This document shows, piece by piece, positions 1 to 33,300 of a stretch of 64,000 bases of DNA (the first letter of the stretch is position 1; every line of letters starts with the position of its first letter). The notes under the pieces were generated by a model. The model made no database searches. It had not been told where the DNA came from and saw nothing but the letters and a program-made list of their open reading frames with translations. This stretch comes from Asterias rubens (taxonomy: Eukaryota > Echinodermata > Asteroidea > Forcipulatida > Asteriidae), in the NCBI RefSeq assembly GCF_902459465.1, contig NC_047077.1:3100001-3164000 (forward strand). The letters are read 5' to 3'. Position numbers and translations under genes: made by a program.

Positions 1-351
1 AATAATTTTTAGCATAAAACCTTTCTTGGTGACGAGTAATGGGGAGAGGTTGGTAGTATAAAACATTGTGAGAAACGGCTCCCTCTGAAGTGACGTAGTT
101 TTCGAGAAAGAAGTAATTTTCCCTGAATTTGATTTCGAGACCTCAGATTTAGAACTTGAGGTCTCGAAATCAACCATCTAAACGCATACAACTTCGTGTG
201 ACATGGGTGTTTTTTTCTTTCATGATTATCTCGCAAGTTCGAAGACCAATTGAGCTCAAATTTTTACAGGTTTGTTATTTTATGCATATATGTTCAGATA
301 CCCCAACTGTGAAGGCTAGTCTTCGACAATTACCAATAGTGTCCACTGTCT
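1..351. mobile_element. TTAA MITE family A, copy 1 (cut by window edge)
   Basis: Ends in the family terminus ATTGGTAATT/AATTACCAATAGTGTCC next to TTAA at 352-355, shared with the next copy. Internal palindrome of the type GAGACCTCAAATTCTAA. Confidence 0.85.
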
Positions 352-355
352 TTAA

Positions 356-731
356 AGACACTGGATACTATTGGTTATTGTCACAGACCAGTCTTCTCCC
401 TTGGTGTATCTCGACATATGCATGAAATAACAAACCTGTGAAAATATGAGCTCAATTGGTTGTCGAAGTTGTGAGAAAATAATGAAAGAAAAATCACCCT
501 TGTCATAAGAAGTTGTGTGTTTCAGACGCTTAATTTCGAGACCTCAAATTCTAAATCTGAGGTCTCGAAATAAAATTTGTGGAAAATTACTTCTTTCTTG
601 AAAACTACATTACTTCAGAGGAATCCGTTTCTCACAATGTTTTATGCTATCAACCTCTCCCCATTACTTGTTACCAAGACAGGTTTTGTGGTAATAATTT
701 TTTGGAGTAATTACCAATAGTGTTCACTGCC
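356..731. mobile_element. TTAA MITE family A, copy 2
   Basis: About 376 bp with inverted ends AGNCACTGGA...TTCACTGCCT; abuts copy 1 at the shared TTAA (352-355). The right target is TTAT. Confidence 0.85.
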
Positions 732-1252
732 TTTATGGGAGTTATTGTAATAGATTCAATCCAATGCACAGACAGAAAAAAAAAAAGATTTGTCAAGATG
801 CGACACCAGTTTGGAAATGATATGGACATTTGAATCTCAAGGTATTTTAATCTCACATGACAATATTTAAATTCTTTTCATAAGAAAAATAGTCTATGTT
901 AATACCTTTTCCATTATTTACAACCTGTACACAAATTACTCTAATTACATGCCCAGGTTCCTACAAAAGTCAAGCGAAACTTTTACAAGGTTTGGGACGC
1001 TGCACCTTTAAGTTGGTAAAGTTTGTGCTTAAAAAGTGTTGATTTAAACAAACCATGTAGCCTATTGTTGCCAAGCAGTCTGTCATCAAACTCAACTTTT
1101 GGTTCCAGTTTAGTAGAGTTGCGAGATTAAAGAAAAAGTATACCTTTGGTTTTTTGAACTGTTTGATTGTTTTAATCCTATATAAATATACACAACAAAC
1201 TAACTGTGAAACTTTTCGCTGAAAAGTTTCGCCGAAAATCCGGAACGACTAA

Positions 1253-1660
1253 AGGCAGTGGACACTATTGGTTATTGTCAAAGACTAGCCTTCACAGTTA
1301 GTGTATTTCAACATATGCATAAAATAACAAACCTGTGAAAATTTGAGCTCAATCGGTCATTGAACTTGCGAGACAATAATGAAAGAAATAAAAACACCAT
1401 TGTCACACGAAGTTGTGTGCATTTAGATGGTTGATTTCGAGACCTCAAGTTCTAAATCTGAGGTCTCGAAATCAAATTCGTGGAAAATTACTTCTTTCTC
1501 GAAAACTATGTCACTTCAGAGGGAGCCGTTTCTCACAATGTTTTATACCAAAAATAAAAAATAAATGTTTTATACCATCAACCTCTCCCCATCACTCGTC
1601 ACCAAGTAAGGTTTTATGATAATAATTATTTTGAGTAATTACCAATAGTGTCCACTGCCT
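1253..1660. mobile_element. TTAA MITE family A, copy 3
   Basis: Terminal inverted repeat AGGCAGTGGACACTATTGGT at both ends; flanks CTAA and TTAA. Contains the GAGACCTCAAGTTC palindrome. Confidence 0.88.
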
Positions 1661-1823
1661 TTAAGAATAATTCGTAATTAGAATACACAGTCCACTACTC
1701 GCTACTGTCAGTTACGCTTCTCAGATTCAAATTTGGGGGAAAAAAACCGGTATTTTGTTTCCATAACCACATCGCTTCAAAGTAAAATGATTCTCAAAGT
1801 GCTTTATATTTTCAAAAGCTGCT

Positions 1824-1980
1824 GGGGTGGATTTCACAAGGATAGTCCTAGGCAATGCTAAGAGATAGGACTGGTCCTAAGTTAGGACCAGTAACTCATC
1901 CTAACTTAGGACCAGTCCTATCTCTTAGCATTGCCTAGGACTAGTCCTAAGTTAGGACTACCTTTGTGAAATCCACCCCT
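1824..1980. mobile_element. Foldback MITE family C, copy 1
   Basis: Nearly perfect hairpin with ends GGGGTGGATTTCACAA and internal TTAGGACTAGTCC-type repeats. Confidence 0.85.
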
Positions 1981-2462
1981 GTACTTCTAACAAAGTTAGT
2001 TTTAATCACCACTCATTTTCAGAGTTATTACCAAATGTATACCTTTCCTTCAAGTCTTATTTTGCAAGGATTGCCTCATAATTTGCTGAGGAGAAACGAT
2101 ATTATGCAACACCTTTTCCTAAAAAGCTTCATAAAGTTGTCCAAAAATAGGTATTTTGTCTCAGTGACGCTGGGAAGATTTCTGTGCTTTCCGTTCACAA
2201 AAGCACAGCTAATGCTGCTGATAATGTAATGTAGTTTAAAATTACTAGTTACTTATTGCTCCAACAACAAGATTACAAAGAAGTCAACAACCGAAAATGT
2301 GACTTTTGCGAAATAAGGCTAGATACAACCCTTAACTATTTCAGTGCCAAGGTGCAATCTATTTTATGTACCCCAAAGGTTTTTTTTTAATGCAGGCCCC
2401 TACTCAAAAAGTGTCATCAATCATTCATGTTTGACTGAATGCATTGCAGCACCTTGTATTAA

Positions 2463-2842
2463 AGACACTGGACACCATTGGTAATTGTCAAAGACCAGTC
2501 TTCTCACTAAATGTATCTCAACATATGCATAAAATAACAAACTTGTGAAAATTTGAGCTCAATCTGTCGTCGAAGTTGCGAGATAATAATGAAAGAAAAA
2601 ACACCCTTGTCACACAAAGTCGTGTGCTTTCAGATGCTTGATTTCGAGACCTCAAATTCTTAATCTGAGGTCTCAAAATCAAATTCGTGGAAAATTACTT
2701 CTTTCTCGAAAACCACGTTACTTCAAAGGGAGCCGTTTCTCACAGTGTTTTATCCTATCAACCTCTCCCCATTACTCGTTACCAAGTAAGGTTTTAAATG
2801 CTAATAATTATTTTGAGTAATTACCAATAGTGTCCACTGCCT
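2463..2842. mobile_element. TTAA MITE family A, copy 4
   Basis: Left flank TTAA at 2459-2462; right end GTGTCCACTGCCT, right target decayed. Confidence 0.87.
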
Positions 2843-3057
2843 CACAAGAGGGCATTATCACACAAGAAACACTATTGCCTTTGAGATGTACCAAGGCAAC
2901 ACAAATCAGCAAAATAACATTTGTTTGACTAGTAAGACTTTTTTTCATACAGACTTTTGAAAAACGTCATAAAAGATTTGGCATTTTAGGTTCAAAATGC
3001 AAAGAAAAAGCGGACACTGGAAGAGTTGACGTTTGTTGAAATTACAGGTATTCTTAA

Positions 3058-3416
3058 AGGAACACTTTGCCTTGGATCGGACGAGTTGGTCTTTGAAAAG
3101 CGTTTGTAACCATTTGTTATAAAATGCATATGGGTAGAAAGATGTTGTAAAAGTAGAATATAATGATCAACACAAGTATCACTCGAAATTGCGTGGTTTT
3201 CCTTTTACCTCATCGACTAACACGGTCGGCCATCCCATAAATGGCCGACCGTGTTAGTTCGCAAAATAAAAGGCAAACCACGCAATTTCGAGGCAAATTT
3301 GTATGGATCATTGTATTCTACTTTTAAGACATCTTTCTAACTATATGCATTTTAAAACAAACCGTTACAAACGCTTTTCAAAGACCAACTCGACCGATCC
3401 AAGGCAATGTGTTCCT
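3058..3416. mobile_element. TTAA MITE family B, copy 1
   Basis: Long inverted ends of the form AGGAACACNTTGCCTTGGAT, TTAA on both sides (3054-3057, 3417-3420). The right TTAA is shared with family A copy 5. Confidence 0.88.
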
Positions 3417-3420
3417 TTAA

Positions 3421-3775
3421 AGGCACTGGACACTCAAAATAATTACTCAAAATAATTGTTAGTACAAAAACTTACTTTAATAGTAACGAGCAATGGAGAG
3501 CTGTTGATGGTATAATTGTGAGAAACGGCTCCCTCTGAAGTAACGTAATTTTTGAGAAAGCAATAATTTCTCACTCAAATAATAAAAGACTTTATGATGC
3601 ATCTGAAAACCGCACAAAGTTGTGCAACAAGGGTTCTTTTCTTTAATTATTCTCTTGCAACTTTGATGACCAATTGAGCCCAAATTAATTTTCACAGCTT
3701 TATTTTATGCATATTTTGGTATACACCAAGTGAGAATACTGGTCTTTGACAAATTACCAAAGGTGTCCAGTGCCT
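3421..3775. mobile_element. TTAA MITE family A, copy 5 (diverged)
   Basis: Ends AGGCACTGGACAC and GTGTCCAGTGCCT with TTAA at both sides; the interior differs from the main subfamily. Confidence 0.82.
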
Positions 3776-4883
3776 TTAAAAGAATGCCTGAACAAAGATA
3801 TACAGTTGGAATATTCTAGGCACCTTTGAGTAAGGTTTGATTGCGCTTTGGGGTGGGCTTGACTAATTCAAAACCTTCTCCAATACACCCTACAGTGTTA
3901 AAATCACCATCACATCTTACACATAATAATCTAATTTTACAATTCTGGCAACAAATGTTTGAAGTCACTCTGTTCACACACCATGCATGATAAACTTTAA
4001 ACTAAAAACAAACTAAATCATATGTCAGCTTTTACAGCCCAAATACACACAACCGGTAACGACACTATTTTTGATTGCATCAATTTTTTCACATATTTCT
4101 ACGATTCCCAATTTCAAACATCAAGTAGTTCCACCGTTTTAAAAAGAATTGTCATCTTACTCAATCTTCTTTCTTGTTGTTGCTTGATTGTAGTTGTTTT
4201 CCTTTTTAAAACCGAGGATTGTCCATGAACCTGTTTAAGGCCAGTTTGACACAAACTTTACTGTCATGACCAGAGCTTAATAATGCCGCTATGATCTTTT
4301 TGTTCTCTATTGATTATTGATAGCAACAAAAATAATAAGCAGATTTTTGACATAAATCTTGCTATTTTCTTGGCACTGTGAACAACTGAGTTTAAATGAT
4401 CACAAGTCTGTCATTTCATGTATGTCACATATATGTCGAGTCACACAAAGTGGGGATACTGGTCTTGCACAACTACAAATGTTGGCCGCATGCTTTTTAA
4501 AAATGATATTTGCCTAAAATAGCGCCCTCTTGTGGACCGTGAAGAGAAATAGAGTGTGTGATAGCAATCTGCAGGTCGGGAGAAGTTGTGCAGATAAACA
4601 TCGCGATCTCAGACTTGAATCAAGTCTACTTTATTCCCCTCTCCTGTCGAAAGACCTTTGCAAACCGATGTGATCTATGTTTACATTCAAACCACCCTCT
4701 GATGACAAAACACTGTCCAAGTCATGTTTCGCCGGGCAAAAAGACGCGTAGTCATGGTAAGATTGGGTGTACTTTCTAGCTGGCTGCCACAACACAAAGG
4801 TTTTGCCCGGCGGCATGTTATGGTTTTCGAGTGGCGTCAGAGGTCACATCGTCTATAACGATTAGAGTGTATTTGGGCTTTAA

Positions 4884-5266
4884 AGGCAGGTATGCTTTTG
4901 GTAATTACTCCAGTTCATAGGATAATGACCAACAAAACTAACTTGGTAAAAATAAAACCATTGGAGAGCTGTTGATATTTAAAAACACTGTTAGAACCAA
5001 CCCCTTAAAAGTAATGTAGTTTTAGAGTAAGAGGTAATTATTCACCCCAATATTAGAATCTAAATAAGGTTTCAGGCATAAAGTTTTTCTCAGGCATCTA
5101 AAAGCACACAATTATATGCAGCAATGGTGTGTTTCTTTCATTATTTTCTTGCACTTTGATGACCAATTGCGCCCAAAGTTTTAAAGGTTTGTTATTTAAT
5201 GCGTATGTTGAGATACACCAAGTGAAGATACTGGTCTTGGACAATTACCAAAAGTGTACCATGCCT
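4884..5266. mobile_element. TTAA MITE family A, copy 6 (diverged)
   Basis: TTAA at 4880-4883 and 5267-5270; ends AGGCAGGTATGCTTTTGGTA and ACCATGCCT. Confidence 0.78.
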
Positions 5267-5587
5267 TTAAACCAAAGCAAAATAATAAACCGATTAACTT
5301 CATTTTACTAATCATAACATCTATAAATAAAATAAATCTATCCATCCTTAATATTTCAACATAAAAACTAATCATTTAAAATTGTGTAAACTAAAAGCAA
5401 GTCCTGATCTTTTTATGGCAAAAACTGTAAATATTCCAGGAAATCAAACTTAATAGAAATGATCATTTTGTTTTAACTCATTTACACCACTTGTTCATTC
5501 AGCTAAGCTATGGATTTGAACCTGATCACCACAGTTTTGAGTTATCAAGCAAGAACTTACACCCGTTTTAGACAGGCGCTCCAAATT

Positions 5588-5736
5588 CTGAATTCAGTAC
5601 ATGAAAAGTACGACGTCTGAAACAGTTAGAGGCGACTGGATGCGCTAGAAGTCGAAAGATTGACTGTTGCGGTCCTTCGGAACGACTCCGGAGCAACTTG
5701 GTTTCAGACGTCGATCTTGTCATGTGCAGAGTACAA
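5588..5736. repeat. Foldback repeat
   Basis: Arms ACGTCTGAAAC and GTTTCAGACGT with further pairing around them (CAGTACATGA against TCATGTGCAG). Likely a MITE; one copy in this window. Confidence 0.6.
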
Positions 5737-5977
5737 TATTAATGTTATATTAAGTTCGCATGTCTAAAACCAACAAATTATTTGTGGTCGACATAGGGTC
5801 GCTCCTAATCTATTTGGTTCGGCGTGACTCTGGCACGCCTGTCTGAAAATGGTGTTACTTTTTTTTTTTTTTGACTTCTGAAGAGATTTTCCAGTCAACT
5901 CACAGAGTATTCTTCTTGGCAACCTCGTTCCCAGTGGTGTACAATCTCGACCATAAGGAGAAACTATAAATAAATAG

Positions 5978-6140
5978 TAAACTTGCGGGTACAACCATGT
6001 GAAAAATCTCTTTAGGGTGAGTGTTGGCTCTAAGAAGAGCTGGTTTGGTCTCGACATTCAGAACAATATACTCTGCTCGTCTTCAGGAGAATTCATATAC
6101 TGTTTGAAACATGGTTGTACCTGCAAGTTTACTATATTTA
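5978..6140. mobile_element. Foldback element related to the host of family A copy 14
   Basis: Arms AGTAAACTTGCGGGTACAAC and its near complement at the right. AATCTCTTTAGGGTGAGTG at 6005-6023 is the unfilled equivalent of the site occupied at 51407-51772. Confidence 0.7.
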
Positions 6141-6347
6141 TAGTTTCTCCTTATTTCTGCAAACCATGCAAAGCTTCAAACAATACTTAATCTTGACCAT
6201 ATTGGATATTTTAAAGAGTCCTTTGATTGATCCATTCTGTGTTACGAGACTTCCCAGAATTCCCTGTCAAAAGACACATCAATTCATAGAGCAACTGGTT
6301 CCCTCTCATTCTTTGTTGATCTTGTTATACATCTAACTGTATACACT

Positions 6348-6700
6348 TTAGGGTGACCACATAAAATATGATACATTTGAAATGTATTGCACCGAAATAC
6401 GTGCATTTGTACACTCGCGTACAAAATAGTCACTCTTGGTTATCCAATCAGCATTGACTTTTAGTGTTTTCCTACCGAGAGTTAGTGATGAGAGGTATCC
6501 ATACAGAGCGCTGCCCATGGTAGCGAGGCTGGTGTTCTTGGGTTCCTTCATACAAAGTATGCGACTCACTTCCATCAACATGAGGCTTGGTGCCCAGGCA
6601 GACTGGTGCCTTCTTGATCCTGACATCATTGAATGGTCTTTCTGTGCCTGTAGACCAGGAACCCAACATGGATGCTGTGTCCTTCAGTTAGGGTAAAGTT
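6348..6700 (-). other. Unrecognised stretch with short open frames
   Basis: Between the kinase gene 3' end and the repeats lies a stretch whose minus-strand frame reads SLATMGSALYGYLSSLTLGR; a weakly similar stretch is at 9120-9215. I do not recognise a family. It may be a decayed gene or a transposon fragment. Confidence 0.3.
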
Positions 6701-7121
6701 CGCGCAAGGATCAATGGTAAATGAGTGGTTGTTTAGTGACGTACGTAGGGCATGCACGCTGAAGTTGCGAACGACTGTAGTGTCATGTCATCAACACGAC
6801 TTTCGACTTCACGTATGCTATCATGTTGTTATAACTGGTCCACTCTGCGTTGTGCTACACAAACACAGCTATTGGTAACCAGCAATGCAACCATGCCCGG
6901 TAGGTTGGTTCCAAATAGTCAACTAGAGTAGTCCAACTACACAGAGTTTGGGCAATGTTAGTCAATCTATGCTCAACGATAGTCCTCGCGTGAACTTGGC
7001 CGTAGCTTGCTTGCATTCTCACAATTTCAATCCAGCTCCACAGTTTACAAACTTCCGCTTCGTTATCTTCCGATTCTATACATTTTCAGTCTTCTATACT
7101 TTACAAAATATATCAAGAGAA

Positions 7122-29651
<22,530 letters not shown>

Positions 29652-30303
29652 TTTAACAGCTTTGTAAGGTAACCAAGTTAAATCATGATAAGTGGAGATC
29701 AATTGTGCAATTTGTGGGGTTAATAACCAGTGCCGATAAAGCGGAAATCACCGGTCTAATTTCATGTGCAATGCCGTCTGAACAGCAGCAAAGAACTGGT
29801 TGTGGTGACATCATATGTAAAGGTCAAAGTTCATAATTAAAAGAAATCACGCCCTCTTTTGTCGGCTGATGAAACGGCTGGGAAGTTTGGAGTAGTTTCA
29901 GTGTTCTGTAGTTTTTTTTATGTTAACCATAGGATTAAATGATTATAATTATGCTACGTTTATGATATAATCGCCAGAGAATAATGGTGTACTCTTTTGT
30001 AGGCGGGATTTGATTACGTAATAATTATTTGATTAAATGTAATCTTTCAATCGGTGGTGGATTTTGACCTCCATGGTTAGACTCTCTCTCAAAACAACTT
30101 TTTAAGAACTTTTTAATAGTTTTTTTATCATTTTAATTTAAATACCACAAACATATCTGTCAAGTTGTATATTCTGTAACTAATAAATAATATAGTAACT
30201 TTTTTGAGAAATCTATTCGAATTCTGGTTGGTTTGAATGTATCAATTTTAGAGGGTTTGAAGAAACATTCTTGAAATTGAGGTTACACCCGCAGCTGAAC
30301 AAA
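29652..30303. promoter_or_regulatory. Bidirectional promoter region between STK3/4 and ADHFE1
   Basis: The 652 bp between the two inferred divergent start codons should hold both 5'-UTRs and promoters. I see no TATA box in a convincing place and no MITE or SINE, unlike almost every other stretch of this size here, which suggests constraint. A nuclear-receptor DR1-like site lies at 29821-29833. Confidence 0.5.
29821..29833 (+). promoter_or_regulatory. DR1-like nuclear-receptor site
   Basis: AGGTCAAAGTTCA is two hexamers (AGGTCA, AGTTCA) spaced by one base, the pattern bound by HNF4, COUP-TF or PPAR-RXR. A single short match; function is inferred from its position between two promoters. Confidence 0.35.
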
Positions 30304-30356
30304 ATGGCAGGAACGGCGAATGTTTTTCGTCTCTTGCAAGATGTTGGAAAAGCGGC
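30304..30356 (+). CDS. ADHFE1: ADHFE1 coding exon 1 (start)
   Basis: Encodes [17 protein letters not shown] plus two bases; donor GTAAGT. Splicing to exon 2 yields A-A-C-R-C-P-A-H-S, closely matching the human AACQCPTHS segment, which supports both this start and the junction. Confidence 0.88.
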
Positions 30357-33300
30357 GTAAGTTGACCTGTAAATTCTATGATTTTATTACTAAATTGTGC
30401 ATTTAACTCAAGAGACATGTAGTGGGGGGGCAGAGATATTTATTGCAGAAGATTCCTACTGTTTTGTGGAAACTTTTCGCCGAGGTCCAGTGACTACGTG
30501 GCGTGCCTTCTCCTGCGGCTGCATATCGCAGGTGGCTGTGTGCACTCAAGTATGACCGGCGGCTTATTCACAATGCAATGGACGCATGGCTTCAGTTACA
30601 TAACTACCTTTTGTACACTGCATTGCAGCTGTGCTGGCTTTGAATATTCTACCTCCATGGTCTGAACCTAACTTGCTGAGTTTGCATTCTTCAAAATGTT
30701 GTGATGTGTAATAAATAGTAAAGTTTTTATCTGAATAATCAACATTTTCAGACAAGTGATGATGAATTAAATTTGAATCGGGTGAAAGAAAGAAAAGATG
30801 ACAATTAATTAGAATAGATGCCAGATGAGATGGATAAAATGTTTTAAAAGACAGTGGACACTATTGGTAATTGTCAAAGACCAGTCTTCTCACTTGGTGT
30901 ATATCAACATATGCATAAAATAACAGAACTGTGAAAATTTGAGCTCGACTGGTCGTCGGGAGTTGCGTGATAAATATGAAAGAAAAAAAAACCCTTGTCA
31001 CACGAAGTTGTGTGCTTTTAGATGTTTGATTTCGAGTCTTCAAATTCTAAACTTGAGGTCTCAAAAGCAAATTCGTGGAAAATTACTTCTTTCTCGAAAA
31101 CTACGTCACTTCAGAGGGAGCCGTTTCTCACAATGTTTTATACTATCAACCTCTCCCCATTACTCGTTACCAATTGAGGTTTTATGCCGATAATTATTTT
31201 AAGTAATTACCAATAGTATCCACTGCCTTTAAAGTACATGTATCTAAGTCTCTTTTCTTTACCAACAACATGCATTCACCATTGTTGTCGTCCCTGTCAA
31301 CTCGTCATACATGTCATACTCATCATACGAAATAACCCATCCATGGCACCCACTTAAATTGTCGTAGTGCTCTGTGCTTGTACTGTGGTGCCCTCTGCAA
31401 AGTTCCAACTCATTTCCACGTAGAAGTGCCCCATGCCTACTTCTAAAAATTATATAAATGGAGGAGCCTTGTATATTTTTTTTAAGTTATAGTTTCTAGA
31501 AGTACCCCCGGCCTTACCAGTCGAGGATTGCTTTGCCCCTTAAATAACGAAACTCAAAGCCTGTGTACCAACTAAACTATCCCTGCCATCCATATTTTTT
31601 ATCAAGAGTAAGGAACATACCAAGTACTTTATTATCTCACTCTTACTTCAGTTATTTTATTCCTCAGTCAGACAAATATTTCAGAAACAAATTGTGAGAA
31701 CAAAATAAGTTTCTTTCCTTTTTGTTTTGTCATTTGAAAAAGGGGTCTGCCCCAAACCAACATGATGTAGGATCTGCATTTACCTCATATTACAATAACA
31801 AAATATTCTTTGCTTATTTCTTAAGATGCCGTTGTCCAGCTCACTCCCAAGCATTCCGTTTAAATCAACCTCGCACTACTCCTAAACATGTCTGTTCTGG
31901 CTCAACTGAATCAGCCAGTCAACCCGAGTATGCATTTGAGGTACAGTATATAAAGGGAAAGTTGCCTTTGGAAAAGTCTTTGCGAATTTGCCAAGAGGGT
32001 TTGAGTGATATTTGCAAGGGATGCTCAGGACTGGAAATTTGTCTTTGAGAGAGCAAGGCCATTTTAATTTTGCTTTGGGCATTGGACAATCTCTTGGGAA
32101 ACTGTTAAAGCAGCACAAAGGCCAAGACCAGGGGCAAGAGAGGCCAAGACCAGATGCCATGGTCATTGCTTTGGTGCCCTTGAATTGCTTTCAATTTCCT
32201 CATAGGGTGCCCTTTACCAAGAGAAAAGGCCTTGGTGCCCTGGCCCTTTCAAACAAGAAGCATAAAGGCCTGCCATGGCCTACTGCATAATTCGTGTGCT
32301 TCGTCTCCACTCATCTGTTTTCACCAGTAGAGGGCCACTGCAAATTTCTGCAAGAACATGCCATTTTATATTTGGACTCTATTGACAAATGACAATGTAT
32401 CAAGAGTACCTTGATTTTTTTGCCACAGCTTATAAGCTGGAGTTTTTTCACACGCACAATATTGTTTTTTTGCTAGCATAAGCTGTGACAAACTAACAGT
32501 ACATTTGCTCCTGCCAAACTTTCAGCCAATCATTTACAAGACCAATCCTTGTTGGTCAACCATGTTAATCAAGCCAAAACAAACTTGAGTTAGCTTTGTC
32601 CGATCTTTGTCTTATTTTGTGTCCATCTGTTCTGATCTTGCTGCATTTATGTTGTTTTCTCCAGGCATCCATCATAAAATAAATTCGAATTTTTTTCCTC
32701 ATTAAGATGGCCTGCTCCAACATCCGGTATGGCAAGGGAGTCACACAAGAAGTTGGAATGGTAAGTTTTACGACCCAACTTATATAACGTTTCTAAGCAC
32801 TTTTTTTTCAGCTCAGATTTTAAGAGTGACCATCGGTGAAACCCAAAAATATATGCATTTAAAAAAAAAAATTGTTTTATGCAAGTCGCCAGACACACAA
32901 GTCCTGAAGGCCACTTCAAGGTGTGGGCTACAAGTGTCTTTTCCAGGGACCATTGCCACCTACTCCTAGGGCTGATACAGGGTTACCACTTTTATAAGTT
33001 TTACAGTCCATACGGATGTAGGCTTGGGTATCATCAGTGCTTTTTGGTTCTACATGAGATGTTCATAGATGCAATATTAACCCATTTCACCTGACGTCAT
33101 CAGCAGAAAAATCTTGAATGCGCCATACTGGTGGGCAATTTCACTGTACGTTTTATGTATAACTATGCTGCGCGTTATGCAGTAAAGTGTGCATTTTAGG
33201 CGACGCGGCGTTCATACACGTAAACCTAACTGCCCACCAACATGGTGAGCGTGGCATTGGTCGCTGCGTGTGATACGCGTGCAAGGGGTCAATACCTTAC

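Noticed and set aside
9..425. Short open frames repeated at 1413-1619, 2638-2820, 30939-31193, 33493-33729
   Set aside because: They recur because they are parts of MITE family A ([15 protein letters not shown] translations), not genes.
32707..32760. Alternative ADHFE1 start at the ATG opening exon 3
   Set aside because: Exons 1 and 2 splice in frame and match the family N-terminus, so this Met is internal; a minor alternative start cannot be excluded.
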